Assembly (NCBI RefSeq): GCF_018889995.1
Contig: NZ_CP076547.1
Span: 2,108,001-2,172,000 of the forward strand
Length of the DNA stretch: 64,000 bases
Reading direction: 5' to 3'
Source: Subtercola sp. PAMC28395
GTDB lineage: Bacteria > Actinomycetota > Actinomycetes > Actinomycetales > Microbacteriaceae
Both the position numbers and the translations under genes were made by a program. Positions within the stretch are counted from its first letter, which is position 1. Each line of letters starts with the position of its first letter. This document shows, piece by piece, positions 1 through 8,899 of this stretch. Under the pieces are notes generated by a model that made no database searches, was not told the DNA's origin, and was given only the letters and a program-made list of their open reading frames with translations.

Positions 1-1
1 C

Positions 2-73
2 GATGAGGTGAGCGCATCATCCAGATCGTCCCAGAAGACCACGAAGAAGAAGCCCGAGAAGGAGTCCGAATGA
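2..73 (+). CDS. C-terminal end of a CorC/CNNM-type (hemolysin-like) protein, partial
   Basis: Only the last 23 codons lie in the window, in a frame that ends at TGA 71-73. The visible tail is polar and lysine-rich (ends KKKPEKESE) and carries no diagnostic motif. The stop overlaps the era start as ATGA. The identity is inferred only from the usual actinobacterial order phoH-ybeY-corC-era; another membrane protein is possible. Confidence 0.4.
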   Translation, partial: DEVSASSRSSQKTTKKKPEKESE

Positions 74-984
74 TCGGCTCAGAATCCGTCACCGACCCCG
101 ACTTCAGGGCGGGATTCGTCTCGTTCGTCGGGCGACCCAATGTCGGCAAGTCGACCCTGACGAATGCCCTGGTCGGCGAGAAGGTCGCCATCACCAGCTC
201 AAAGCCCCAGACCACACGGCGTGCGATCCGCGGCATCGTGCACCGACCGGATGGCCAGCTCATCCTGGTCGACACGCCGGGCATGCACCGCCCCCGCACC
301 CTGCTCGGTGAGCGACTGAACTCTGTCGTGCAGTCGACGCTCGGCGATGTCGACGTGATCGGTTTCTGCGTGCCCGCAGACGAGAAGCTCGGCCCCGGCG
401 ACCGGTTCATCAACGAGCAACTCGACGCTTTTCCCGGTGCGAAGAAGGTTGCCATCGTGACCAAGATCGATGCGGCATCGCGCCCTGCCGTCGCCGAGCA
501 ACTGCTCGCGATCTCGGAGCTGCGCAACTGGGAGGCGATCATCCCGATCTCGTCGACCAGCAACCTGCAACTCGACATTCTGACGGCAGAACTCGTCAAG
601 CTCCTGCCTCGCTCGGGCAAGCTCTACCCCGACGACCAGAAGACCGACGAAGGGCTTGAAGCCCGTATTTCTGAGCTCATCAGGGAAGCAGCGCTCGAGG
701 GCGTGCAAGACGAGCTTCCGCACTCGATCGCCGTCACCATCGACGACATGATCGAGCGTGACGACCGCGACCTGGTCGAGATCTACGCCAACCTGTTCGT
801 GGAGCGCGATAGCCAGAAGGGCATCATCATCGGCAAGTCCGGGAGCCGGCTGGGCGAGGTCGGCGCCCGGGCAAGGGCGGCGATCGAGCCTCTCGTCGGC
901 AAGCAGGTCTTCCTGAGCATCCGTGTGAAGGTCGCCAAGGACTGGCAGCGCGATGCGAAACAGTTGGGCAGGCTTGGATTCTGA
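70..984 (+). CDS. era: GTPase Era
   Basis: Era is a small GTPase that binds the 3' end of 16S rRNA and helps 30S maturation. The 304-residue protein has G1 GRPNVGKS at 21-28, G3 DTPG at 68-71 and G4 TKID at 131-134. A C-terminal KH domain follows, with its GxxG-type loop (IIIGKSGSRLG) near 252-262. Length is normal for the family. The ATG overlaps the TGA of the gene upstream (ATGA), which suggests translational coupling. dapA follows after 20 bp but appears to have its own promoter. Identification is secure. Confidence 0.97.
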   Translation: MIGSESVTDPDFRAGFVSFVGRPNVGKSTLTNALVGEKVAITSSKPQTTRRAIRGIVHRPDGQLILVDTPGMHRPRTLLGERLNSVVQSTLGDVDVIGFCVPADEKLGPGDRFINEQLDAFPGAKKVAIVTKIDAASRPAVAEQLLAISELRNWEAIIPISSTSNLQLDILTAELVKLLPRSGKLYPDDQKTDEGLEARISELIREAALEGVQDELPHSIAVTIDDMIERDDRDLVEIYANLFVERDSQKGIIIGKSGSRLGEVGARARAAIEPLVGKQVFLSIRVKVAKDWQRDAKQLGRLGF

Positions 985-992
985 TTCACCGG

Positions 993-998
993 TACTCT
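993..998 (+). promoter_or_regulatory. -10 element TACTCT for leaderless dapA
   Basis: TACTCT fits the actinobacterial TAnnnT -10 pattern and ends 6 nt before the GTG of dapA. No Shine-Dalgarno sequence lies between them, so a leaderless transcript is likely. Confidence 0.45.
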
Positions 999-1004
999 GT
1001 CAAC

Positions 1005-2012
1005 GTGGCTCCTTCGACTGAAATCCCCTCCACCCCCGCCCCGGCCGAGAATCCCTTCGGGCAGGTGTTGGTCGCCCTGGTGACCCCGTTCACTGCTGAC
1101 GGCGAGGTCGACTGGGCGAGCGTCGAGAAGCTCATCGACAGCGTCATCGTCGACGGCGCCGACGGCATCGTCGTCACGGGCACCACCGGAGAGACGTCGA
1201 CCCTCACCGACGCCGAGAAGGTTCGCCTGGTCGAAGTGGGCAAGTCGGTCGCCGACGGCCGCGCGAAGATCATCACCGGCGGCGGCTCGAACGAGACCGC
1301 GCATGCCATGCAGCTGGCCAAACAGAGTGAGAAAGCCGGTGCCGACGGTAACCTCGTTGTCACGCCGTACTACAACAAGCCCACACAGGCCGGCGTTCTC
1401 ACGCACTTCCGCATGATCGCCGACGCGACCGACCTGCCGGTCATCCTCTACGACATCCCCGGTCGCACGGGTATCCCGATCAGCTACGACACGATTCTTC
1501 GGGCAGCGAAGCACCCGAACATCCTCGCCATCAAAGACGCCAAGGGTGATTTCAGCGAGGTCAGCCGCGTGCTCAACCGGACCGACCTGCTGTACTTCTC
1601 GGGCGACGATTCGAACGTGCTGCCGCACCTGGCGATCGGCGCGACCGGCCTCATCGGCGTGACCAACAATATCGCTGCCCGGCCTTACCGCATCATGATC
1701 GACGCCGTGAACGCAGGCGACCTCGCCACTGCAACGGCGATGCACAAGGCGCTGGAGCCCCTGGTTCGCGCCACCATGACCCACGTGCCCGGCACCGTCG
1801 CTGTCAAATACATCCTGCACGGCCTCGGGCGCATCTCGAGCCCCCGCGTGCGACTCCCTCTCGTCGGCCCCGAAGAATGGGAGGCCGCGAAGATCGAAGA
1901 CGAAATCGATCTCGTCCGCACCATTCCCGGGCTCTCATTCACCAATTTCCGACCCGACCGCAACGCCGCCGCTGGTGGAGCGCTGCCCAAGATACCTGGT
2001 ACGACCCGCTAG
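1005..2012 (+). CDS. dapA: 4-hydroxy-tetrahydrodipicolinate synthase
   Basis: DapA condenses pyruvate with aspartate semialdehyde in the first committed step to diaminopimelate and lysine. The 335-residue TIM-barrel protein shows the GTTGE motif at 59-63, the catalytic Tyr149 (LYDIPGRT) and Schiff-base Lys177 (AIKDAKGD). Family members are usually near 300 residues; here about 25 extra residues, rich in Ala, Gly and Pro, follow the barrel. The start is GTG with no ribosome-binding site but a TAnnnT box 6 nt upstream. dapF, further along the same block, serves the same pathway. Confidence 0.95.
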   Translation: MAPSTEIPSTPAPAENPFGQVLVALVTPFTADGEVDWASVEKLIDSVIVDGADGIVVTGTTGETSTLTDAEKVRLVEVGKSVADGRAKIITGGGSNETAHAMQLAKQSEKAGADGNLVVTPYYNKPTQAGVLTHFRMIADATDLPVILYDIPGRTGIPISYDTILRAAKHPNILAIKDAKGDFSEVSRVLNRTDLLYFSGDDSNVLPHLAIGATGLIGVTNNIAARPYRIMIDAVNAGDLATATAMHKALEPLVRATMTHVPGTVAVKYILHGLGRISSPRVRLPLVGPEEWEAAKIEDEIDLVRTIPGLSFTNFRPDRNAAAGGALPKIPGTTR

Positions 2013-2083
2013 AACGCGGCTTTTTCACCCCAGTGCCCTCACGCGAATGCCGTGTGGAGGCCGAATACCCTCTAGGAGGGCAT

Positions 2084-3760
2084 ATGCCCAACGCCGTATA
2101 CGAACCCCTGGCCCTGAAGCCGGACACCCTCAGAATCACCCCGATCGGCGGTCTCGGCGAGATCGGCCGCAACATGACCGTCTTCGAGATCAACGGCAAG
2201 CTGTTGATCGTCGACTGCGGCGTGCTCTTCCCTGAAGAGACCCAGCCCGGTGTCGACCTGATCCTGCCGGACTTCTCACTCGTGCGCGACCGGTTGAACG
2301 ATGTCGTCGGCATCGTTCTCACCCACGGCCACGAAGACCACATCGGCGCCGTTCCGTACCTGCTCCGCCACAAGAACGACATCCCCCTCATCGGCTCCGG
2401 TCTCACCCTCGCGCTCGTCGAGGCGAAGCTCAAAGAGCACCGGATCAAGCCGTACACCTACCAGGTGAAAGAAGGCCAGACCGAGCAGATGGGCCCGTTC
2501 GAACTCGAGTTCGTCGCGGTGAACCACTCGATTCCGGATGCCCTGGCCGTCGCCATCAAGACCGTTGCCGGTGTCGTGCTCCACACCGGTGACTTCAAGA
2601 TGGACCAGCTCCCGCTCGACGACCGCATCACCGACCTGCGGGCCTTCGCGCGTCTCGGTGAGGCCGGCGTCGACCTGTTCCTGGTGGACTCAACCAACGC
2701 CGACGTTCCTGGGTTCACGCCGTCTGAGCGCACCATCGGGCCGGTGCTCGAGAACGTGATCGCCAAGGCTCCCCGCCGGGTCATCGTCGCCAGCTTCTCG
2801 TCTCACGTGCACCGCGTGCAGCAAGTGCTCGATGCCGCGCACGCGAACGGGCGCCGCGTGGCGCTTCTCGGCCGCTCCATGGTCCGCAACATGGGCATCG
2901 CAGCCGAACTCGGCTACCTCAAGGTTCCCGAGGGCGTCCTTGTCGACTTCAAGAAGGCGGGCGACATCCCCGACGACAAGATCGTCTACATGTCGACCGG
3001 TTCGCAGGGTGAGCCTATGGCCGTCCTGTCGCGGATGGCCAACCTCGAGCACCAGATCGAAGTCGGGCCCGGAGACACGGTCATCCTGGCGTCGTCGCTC
3101 ATCCCCGGCAACGAGAATGCCGTGTACCGAGTCATCAACGGACTCACCAAGCTCGGTGCGACCGTCGTGCACAAGGGCAACGCCAAGGTGCACGTCTCGG
3201 GTCACGCTGCCGCGGGCGAGTTGCTCTACTGTTACAACATCCTGAAGCCGAAGAACGTCATGCCAGTGCACGGCGAGTACCGGCACCTGGTGGCGAACGC
3301 GCAGCTCGCCATCGAGACGGGTGTGCCAGAGAGCAACACGATCCTGGCGGATGACGGCACCGTCGTCGACCTCAAAGACGGCGTCGCCACCATCGTCGGC
3401 CAGTACGACCTCGGTTTCGTCTATGTCGACGGCAACAGCGTCGGTGAGATCACCGATGACGACCTCAAAGACCGCCGCATCCTGGGCGAAGAGGGCTTCA
3501 TCTCCATCATCGTCGTCATCGAGGCGAATACGGGCCGCATCATCGTCGGTCCGGAGATCCACGCCAAGGGATTCGCCGAAGGCGACGTCGTCTTCGACAA
3601 GGTCAAGCCGAAGATCGCCGCTGCATTGGCCGAAGCCGTGGGCAACGGCACCCGTGACACGCACGCCCTGCAACAGGTCGTGCGCCGCACCGTCGGCCGC
3701 TGGGTGAACACCTCCTTCCGTCGTCGCCCGATGATCGTGCCGGTCGTCATCGAGGCATAG
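2084..3760 (+). CDS. rnj: Ribonuclease J
   Basis: RNase J is a metallo-beta-lactamase/beta-CASP nuclease with endo- and 5'-exonuclease activity in mRNA turnover and rRNA maturation. The 558-residue protein has the zinc motif HGHEDH (81-86), a second motif HTGDFK, and the beta-CASP region with GSQGEP. The ATG at 2084 was chosen because AGGAGGG at 2074-2080 stands at ideal distance; an open frame extends upstream into dapA but is not needed. The order dapA-rnj is standard in Actinobacteria. Confidence 0.96.
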   Translation: MPNAVYEPLALKPDTLRITPIGGLGEIGRNMTVFEINGKLLIVDCGVLFPEETQPGVDLILPDFSLVRDRLNDVVGIVLTHGHEDHIGAVPYLLRHKNDIPLIGSGLTLALVEAKLKEHRIKPYTYQVKEGQTEQMGPFELEFVAVNHSIPDALAVAIKTVAGVVLHTGDFKMDQLPLDDRITDLRAFARLGEAGVDLFLVDSTNADVPGFTPSERTIGPVLENVIAKAPRRVIVASFSSHVHRVQQVLDAAHANGRRVALLGRSMVRNMGIAAELGYLKVPEGVLVDFKKAGDIPDDKIVYMSTGSQGEPMAVLSRMANLEHQIEVGPGDTVILASSLIPGNENAVYRVINGLTKLGATVVHKGNAKVHVSGHAAAGELLYCYNILKPKNVMPVHGEYRHLVANAQLAIETGVPESNTILADDGTVVDLKDGVATIVGQYDLGFVYVDGNSVGEITDDDLKDRRILGEEGFISIIVVIEANTGRIIVGPEIHAKGFAEGDVVFDKVKPKIAAALAEAVGNGTRDTHALQQVVRRTVGRWVNTSFRRRPMIVPVVIEA

Positions 3761-3831
3761 ACGGTGCGCGCCGGTAGGTGACTTTTCGACGCGCTCGGAG
3801 CGGCTAACGACGTTCCGGGTGGGGCAGACAG

Positions 3832-3837
3832 TAGCGT
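3832..3837 (+). promoter_or_regulatory. -10 element TAGCGT for leaderless ftsK
   Basis: TAGCGT (TAnnnT) ends 6 nt before the ATG of ftsK, in an 83-bp gap after rnj. There is no Shine-Dalgarno sequence. Confidence 0.4.
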
Positions 3838-3843
3838 GGACGC

Positions 3844-6726
3844 ATGGCTACGAGTACCAGGTCGAACTCCCGCGCCCGCGGTGCTTCTGGCACGCGCGAT
3901 TCAGCTGCGACGGGCTCGCGCAAGACGCCCGCGAAGACGGCACCGACCACCGTGCAGAAGACGTTGAAGTTCCCGGTGGATGAGCAGGGCCCCGGCCCGT
4001 TCGCCAGAATGTACCTCGGTCTCGCGCACCTCACCGGGGGCGCTGCACGCGCGTTCGGGCACGAGAAGCTGGCCAGAGACGAGCGCAGGGACGGGTTCCC
4101 GTTCCTGCTGTTCCTGCTGGCCGTCGCCGGGGCGATCATCGAGTGGTTCCTCGTTGCCAACCCGGTCGCGAACCTGCTCGACGCCTACACCTTCGGCGGT
4201 CTGTTCGGGCGGGTGGCCTATGCGCTGCCCGTAGTGATGTTGCTGCTGTCGATCTGGTTGTTCCGCCACCCCAATTCGGTCAACGACAACGGCCGAATCG
4301 GCATCGGCCTCGGCATCCTGTTGCTCACCGTGTCGGCTCTCTGCCACATCTTCAGTGCGCAACCCTCACCCGGTGACGGAATCGAGAAGCTCGCAGACGC
4401 GGGAGGAGTGCTCGGCTGGGTGCTCGCGGCACCGCTGATACTCGTGACGACCTCGGTCGGTGCGACGATAATCGTGTCACTGCTGCTTCTTCTCTCTCTC
4501 TTCATCATCACGAAGACACCGCCGAACAAGGTCGGTGTGCGCTCGAAGGAGCTCTACTCGTACCTGTTCGGTGCAGCGTTCGGCGAGGCGCCCGAAGCCA
4601 GTGGAACGACTTCCGCGAAGCCGTCGAAATCAGACGCGTCGGGCACTTCACAGACCGGTGACCTGCAACTCGACTTCGAAGACGTCGATGAAGCGCTGCC
4701 ATGGTGGCGCCGCAACAAGACGCAGCGCGAAGAAGATCCGGCGTTCGACAGCCCGATCATCCCGACCACGACGGTCAACCCAACCGTCGTCGACCGAACG
4801 TTCATCGAAGACCGCACCCCAGCAACCGAGGTCATCGACAGCACGGCCAGCTTCGGGGCCTCGCTCCTGGGCGACATGGAGGCGGCGGAACAGGCCGTCA
4901 AGCGCTTCACGGGGGAGATCCTGCCGGGCTCGAAGTCGGCCACGGGTATCCGTGACGATGCGGCCACCGACACGGCGTCGTTCACCGGAGTGCTGTTCGG
5001 CACGGAGCCGGGCGCAGCGGGCGTCGAAGGCGAGGTGGGCGACGTCTTCGTACCGCTGGCAGAGGTGAAGGAGCTCGAGCAGCTCAACTATTCGTTGCCC
5101 CCGGCCACCAGCCTGGCGCTCGGCGAGCCCTCCAAGGCCCGGTCGCAGGCAAACGATGACATCGTCGCCGCGATCACCAACGTTCTCCAGCAGTTCCAGG
5201 TCGATGCGAAGGTCACCGGCTTCTCACGGGGACCCACCGTCACGCGGTACGAGATCGAACTCGGCCCAGGCGTGAAGGTCGAGCGTGTCACCGCGCTCAG
5301 CAAGAACCTCTCATATGCCGTCGCGAGCAACGAGGTGCGCATCCTCTCGCCCATTCCGGGCCGGAGTGCCATCGGGGTCGAGATTCCGAACACCGACCGC
5401 GAGATCGTCGTTCTCGGCGACGTGCTGCGCTCGGCCAAGGCGACGAACGACGTGCACCCGATGACGATCGGTGTGGGCAAGGACGTCGAAGGCAAGTTCA
5501 TCATCGCGAACCTCGCGAAGATGCCCCATCTCCTGGTCGCCGGTTCGACAGGGTCGGGCAAGTCGAGCTTTGTGAACTCGATGGTCACGAGCATCCTGAT
5601 GCGGGCGACGCCCGCCGAAGTCCGCATGGTGCTGATCGACCCCAAGCGCGTGGAGCTCACGGCCTACCAGGGAGTTCCGCACCTCATTACGCCCATCATC
5701 ACGAATCCGAAGAAGGCCGCTGAAGCGCTCGCCTGGGTCGTCAAAGAGATGGACATGCGCTACGACGACCTCGAGAGCTTCGGTTTCCGGCACATCGACG
5801 ACTTCAACCGCGCCGTGGTCAACAACGAGATCGTGCTGCCTGCAGGCAGTCACCGCGTGCTCAAGCCGTACCCGTACCTGCTCGTGGTGGTCGACGAGCT
5901 CGCCGACCTCATGATGGTGGCGCCGCGTGATGTCGAGGACTCGATCGTTCGCATCACGCAGCTGGCCCGGGCATCCGGAATTCACCTCGTGCTCGCCACC
6001 CAGCGCCCGAGCGTCGACGTCGTTACCGGCCTGATCAAGGCCAACGTACCCTCGCGTCTCGCCTTCGCCGTCACCAGCGTGACGGACTCGCGGGTCATCC
6101 TCGACCAGCCGGGTGCAGACAAGCTCATCGGGCAGGGCGACGCGCTGTTCCTGCCGATGGGCGCCTCGAAATCGATCCGTGTGCAGGGCGCCTGGGTCAG
6201 CGAGAGCGAGATCGAGAAGGTCGTGCAGCATGTCACGCGCCAGGCGCGGCCCGAGTACCGCAACGATGTGACGGTTGCAGCGGTGTCGAAGCAGATCGAC
6301 TCCGACATCGGTGACGACCTCGAAGTGCTCCTTCAGGCCGCCGAGCTCATCGTAAACACCCAGTTCGGCTCGACGTCGATGCTCCAGCGCAAGCTGAAGG
6401 TCGGTTTCGCCAAGGCCGGGCGCCTCATGGACCTGCTCGAATCGCGCGAGATCGTGGGCCCGTCAGAGGGCTCGAAAGCACGCGATGTCCTTGTCACGGC
6501 CGAGCAGTTGCCCGAGGTTCTCGCGATGCTGCGCGGGTCGGATGAGGCGGCTGCCCCTTCTGCTCCGATCGACTCTCGCGGCATGTCGGCGTCGGGCTCG
6601 TTGTCGGCCTCCTCTGCACCCTCCGGAATGACGTACGCCGACCCACTCGCCGCACCCGGTGGCGGGTATCCTGAAGAAGAGGCGACTTCCGACGAAGACG
6701 CGTGGGGCCTCACCGGCAGAGAGTAG
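3844..6726 (+). CDS. ftsK: DNA translocase FtsK/SpoIIIE
   Basis: FtsK is a septum-anchored motor that pumps chromosomal DNA and aligns dif sites for XerCD. The 960-residue protein has a basic N-terminus, about four membrane helices between residues 80 and 225, then an acidic low-complexity linker to about 400. The RecA-like motor carries Walker A GSTGSGKS (567-574) and Walker [11 protein letters not shown] near 680. A winged-helix gamma domain lies near 823-895 and is followed by a Ser/Ala-rich tail. The linker is short compared with E. coli FtsK but usual for Actinobacteria. An XerD-type partner is encoded at 55.6 kb. Confidence 0.96.
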   Translation: MATSTRSNSRARGASGTRDSAATGSRKTPAKTAPTTVQKTLKFPVDEQGPGPFARMYLGLAHLTGGAARAFGHEKLARDERRDGFPFLLFLLAVAGAIIEWFLVANPVANLLDAYTFGGLFGRVAYALPVVMLLLSIWLFRHPNSVNDNGRIGIGLGILLLTVSALCHIFSAQPSPGDGIEKLADAGGVLGWVLAAPLILVTTSVGATIIVSLLLLLSLFIITKTPPNKVGVRSKELYSYLFGAAFGEAPEASGTTSAKPSKSDASGTSQTGDLQLDFEDVDEALPWWRRNKTQREEDPAFDSPIIPTTTVNPTVVDRTFIEDRTPATEVIDSTASFGASLLGDMEAAEQAVKRFTGEILPGSKSATGIRDDAATDTASFTGVLFGTEPGAAGVEGEVGDVFVPLAEVKELEQLNYSLPPATSLALGEPSKARSQANDDIVAAITNVLQQFQVDAKVTGFSRGPTVTRYEIELGPGVKVERVTALSKNLSYAVASNEVRILSPIPGRSAIGVEIPNTDREIVVLGDVLRSAKATNDVHPMTIGVGKDVEGKFIIANLAKMPHLLVAGSTGSGKSSFVNSMVTSILMRATPAEVRMVLIDPKRVELTAYQGVPHLITPIITNPKKAAEALAWVVKEMDMRYDDLESFGFRHIDDFNRAVVNNEIVLPAGSHRVLKPYPYLLVVVDELADLMMVAPRDVEDSIVRITQLARASGIHLVLATQRPSVDVVTGLIKANVPSRLAFAVTSVTDSRVILDQPGADKLIGQGDALFLPMGASKSIRVQGAWVSESEIEKVVQHVTRQARPEYRNDVTVAAVSKQIDSDIGDDLEVLLQAAELIVNTQFGSTSMLQRKLKVGFAKAGRLMDLLESREIVGPSEGSKARDVLVTAEQLPEVLAMLRGSDEAAAPSAPIDSRGMSASGSLSASSAPSGMTYADPLAAPGGGYPEEEATSDEDAWGLTGRE

Positions 6727-6730
6727 CACC

Positions 6731-7324
6731 ATGACCGTTTCACCTGAGACTCCCGCCAAGCCCAGCAACTGGAACCTGCCGAACGCGATCACGGTCGTAC
6801 GCATCCTGCTGGCGCCCCTGTTCATCTGGATGCTGCTGGCCGACAATGGCGCGAATGGACTGCTTCGCTACCTCGCGGCGATTCTCTTCGTCCTGGCGAT
6901 CGCGACCGACGGTGTCGACGGTCATCTCGCCCGCAAGAACAACCAGGTCACCGATCTCGGCAAGATCCTCGACCCCATTGCCGACAAGGTGCTCACCGGG
7001 GGTGCGCTGGTAGGCCTGTCGATCCTCGGCGAATTGCCCTGGTGGGTGACCATCATCATCCTCGTGCGTGAGGTGGGCATCACGCTCTGGCGCTTCGCTG
7101 TCATCAAGAGCCGCGTGATACCGGCATCGCGGGGTGGCAAGCTGAAGACCCTCGCACAGTCGATCGCCATCTCGCTTGCCCTGTTCCCCTTCGCTTCGCT
7201 CCTCGGTGACTGGGTGAACGTGGTGAACCTGGTCTTCATGTCGATCGCCTTCGTGCTGACGGTGGTGACCGGGCTCGACTACCTGGTGCAGGACTACAAG
7301 CTCAACAAGGCCAAGAAGCAGTGA
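6731..7324 (+). CDS. pgsA: CDP-diacylglycerol-glycerol-3-phosphate 3-phosphatidyltransferase
   Basis: This membrane enzyme makes phosphatidylglycerol phosphate, a precursor of phosphatidylglycerol and cardiolipin. The 197-residue protein carries the complete CDP-alcohol phosphotransferase signature: D60, D63-G64, A67-R68, G77, D81 and D85. Several hydrophobic helices surround it. The ATG at 6731 follows the ftsK stop by 4 bp and gives the usual length. It overlaps cinA by 4 bp (GTGA). The order ftsK-pgsA-cinA-clgR matches pgsA3 of mycobacteria; other pgsA paralogs usually exist elsewhere, so the exact lipid product is less certain than the family. Confidence 0.93.
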   Translation: MTVSPETPAKPSNWNLPNAITVVRILLAPLFIWMLLADNGANGLLRYLAAILFVLAIATDGVDGHLARKNNQVTDLGKILDPIADKVLTGGALVGLSILGELPWWVTIIILVREVGITLWRFAVIKSRVIPASRGGKLKTLAQSIAISLALFPFASLLGDWVNVVNLVFMSIAFVLTVVTGLDYLVQDYKLNKAKKQ

Positions 7325-7815
7325 CCGACGGCGACGGGATCGACGTGACCGCAGCGTTGATCGCGGAACTCACTCGACGCGGCGAGACGGTTGCTGTTGC
7401 CGAGTCCCTCACCGGGGGTCTCCTCGTGGCTGAACTCATCAGGCCCGCTGGTGCATCGAACGTCGTGTTTGGGGGAGTGGTGGCCTACAACACTTCCATC
7501 AAGGCATCAGTGCTGGGGGTCGACGCGAACCTCCTGCGAACACAGGGCCCCGTGCATCCGGAGGTCGCCGAGCAGATGGCTGAGGGAGTGCGGTACGCGT
7601 TGGCTGTGGATGGTTCGGCTGCCTCGATCGGCATCTCGACAACCGGAGTGGCGGGCCCGGGCCCGGCCGACGGACACCCGGAAGGCACCGTCTTCGTCGG
7701 TCTCTCCCTGGGCGACAAGACGTGGAGCGTGGCTCTCCACCTCGAAGGGGGTCGGGACAGGATTCGGGCCGGAGCTGTCAGTGAAGCTGTACGAATCCTG
7801 AGTGCGCGATTCTAG
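7321..7815 (+). CDS. CinA C-terminal-domain protein (nicotinamide-nucleotide amidase type)
   Basis: The 164 residues correspond to the C-terminal domain of CinA alone, the PncC-type deamidase that converts NMN to nicotinate mononucleotide. Characteristic stretches are VAVAESLTGGLL near residue 25, a GGVVAYN segment and TTGVAGPGPADGHPEGTVF. The N-terminal MoCF-like domain of full CinA is absent, as is common. The GTG start overlaps the pgsA stop. Biochemical activity is inferred from the family only. Confidence 0.9.
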   Translation: MTDGDGIDVTAALIAELTRRGETVAVAESLTGGLLVAELIRPAGASNVVFGGVVAYNTSIKASVLGVDANLLRTQGPVHPEVAEQMAEGVRYALAVDGSAASIGISTTGVAGPGPADGHPEGTVFVGLSLGDKTWSVALHLEGGRDRIRAGAVSEAVRILSARF

Positions 7816-7885
7816 CCATGTTGCGCGGGAATGACTCAGGTTTCGATCTCGTTACACATGATGTCGTTAACACCGAAAGTCCAGT

Positions 7886-7959
7886 GTTGTTCGTTTAGAG
7901 TTTGTGGAACGGTACCTTGGCTGTCGAAGCCACCGTATTGTTAGTGCACCACGAACAAC
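7886..7959. promoter_or_regulatory. Spaced 9-bp inverted repeat upstream of the ClgR-type gene
   Basis: GTTGTTCGT at 7886-7894 is repeated exactly in inverted orientation as ACGAACAAC at 7951-7959, with 56 bp between. A TAGAGT -10-like hexamer (7896-7901) follows the left arm directly. The arms contain GTTCG, which resembles the half site reported for ClgR of Streptomyces (GTTCGC...GCGAAC), but the spacing differs. An autoregulatory operator is an inference. Confidence 0.4.
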
Positions 7960-7990
7960 TCACCGAAGACACACACGCAAGGAGGCTCCA

Positions 7991-8299
7991 ATGATTTTAG
8001 TTCGCCAAGAGATCGGCGACGTGCTGCGGGACTTCCGTCTTCAGAAGGGTCGCACCCTTCGCCAGGTGGCAAGTAAAGCCAGTGTCGCCCTCGGTTACCT
8101 CAGCGAGGTCGAGCGCGGCCAGAAAGAAGCCTCCAGCGAGATTCTGGCTTCCGTGGCGGAGGCGCTCGATACGCCCATCTCCGTCATCATGCGTGAGGTC
8201 GGCGACCGCCTGGCCGTCATCGAGGGCATCGATACCATCCCCGACACGGTTCCCGATGAATTCGTTGCAGGATTCGATGCCGGACTGGTTGCTCGCTAA
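7991..8299 (+). CDS. clgR: XRE-family regulator, ClgR type
   Basis: The 102-residue protein is a single Cro/C1 helix-turn-helix domain (about 8-68), with the recognition part around TLRQVASKASVALGYLSEVERG (22-43). ClgR activates clpP/clpC protease genes in Actinobacteria and is itself a Clp substrate. The call rests on this domain plus position directly after pgsA-cinA, as in Corynebacterium and Mycobacterium. The ATG has GGAGG at 7981-7985. The C-terminus ends GLVAR, so the hydrophobic Ala-type degron seen in some homologs is modified. A PopR/other XRE assignment is less likely. Confidence 0.8.
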   Translation: MILVRQEIGDVLRDFRLQKGRTLRQVASKASVALGYLSEVERGQKEASSEILASVAEALDTPISVIMREVGDRLAVIEGIDTIPDTVPDEFVAGFDAGLVAR

Positions 8300-8302
8300 G
8301 CG

Positions 8303-8527
8303 GTGAGACTGAGTGAATTCCGTCAGGCCGTACTCGATGAGTTCGGACCGGGCTTCGGAAGGGTCGTCACGAACGATCTTGCACTGAGTGAGTTCGATGG
8401 GCGTACCGTAGACGAAGCCATCTCCAGGGGTGCCGATGCCCGTGAGGTCTGGCTTGCCCTCTGCCGCGCAGCCGATGTGCCGAAATCCCGCTGGCATGGT
8501 GCGGGCCTGCCACAACCCCGCACATAG
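8303..8527 (+). CDS. DUF3046 family protein
   Basis: This 74-residue protein belongs to a small actinobacterial family found just before recA (Rv2738c in M. tuberculosis, from memory). The body contains LSEFDGRTVDEAISRGADAREVWLALC, typical of the family. The GTG start lies 3 bp after the clgR stop, so the two are probably co-transcribed. No catalytic motif, signal peptide or membrane segment is seen. Function is unknown. Confidence 0.85.
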   Translation: MRLSEFRQAVLDEFGPGFGRVVTNDLALSEFDGRTVDEAISRGADAREVWLALCRAADVPKSRWHGAGLPQPRT

Positions 8528-8899
8528 ACCTGCCTGAATGTCACGCACCCGAGTGTGCGCGACGCCGCAGGTGGGGGAGCATTCGTTCGTCTGCATGTTC
8601 GATGAATCCAACACGCCGCCGTTCTTTCTCGAAGATATGTTCGGATCTTGCTAGTCTCCTACACAGCACGGTTTCTTCAAGCGTTCTCCACAGAATGGCC
8701 TGTCTGCGGCAGCGATGTCGGTGGCACTGCCTAGCGTGGTGAAGGTACGAAAGACCAGCGAAAACGCCTTGTCGTCAGCAGCATCAAGCCCCGTCGAAGG
8801 GGTGCGAGGGCCGAGCGCGACAGCCTACAGGCACACCGACCGCGGCGCAGATCCAGACGAATGCTGGGTCAGGCGAGCAACTGATTGAAGGAGACAGCA
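8528..8899 (+). promoter_or_regulatory. recA upstream region and long leader (372 bp)
   Basis: No coding sequence is apparent. The region holds a LexA-box-like site (8629-8644) and two TAnnnT hexamers, TAGTCT at 8652-8657 and TAGCGT at 8732-8737, so one or two promoters with a leader of roughly 160-240 nt are possible. A weak GC hairpin (CCCC/GGGG) lies near 8789-8802. The recA ribosome-binding site GAAGGAG is at 8887-8893. Confidence 0.5.
8629..8644. promoter_or_regulatory. LexA (SOS) box of recA
   Basis: TCGAAGATATGTTCGG matches the actinobacterial SOS consensus TCGAAC-N4-GTTCGA at 10 of 12 defined positions. It is 256 bp before the recA ATG and covers the -35 region of the TAGTCT -10 element at 8652. 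It differs by one base from the site in front of the LysM gene. Confidence 0.75.

Noticed and set aside
783..1820. Long minus-strand frames opposite era, dapA and rnj (for example 783-1820 and 2690-3673)
   Set aside because: They mirror high-GC third-position bias of clear + strand genes, lack ribosome-binding sites and have no recognisable domains.
7906..7941. Sigma-E-type promoter for clgR (GGAAC at 7906 with GTA/GTT downstream)
   Set aside because: The distance between GGAAC and the possible -10 is about 23 bp or more, too long for an ECF promoter.
8740..8890. Small RNA or riboswitch in the recA leader
   Set aside because: Only weak 4-bp GC pairings are visible and no known riboswitch core was recognised.
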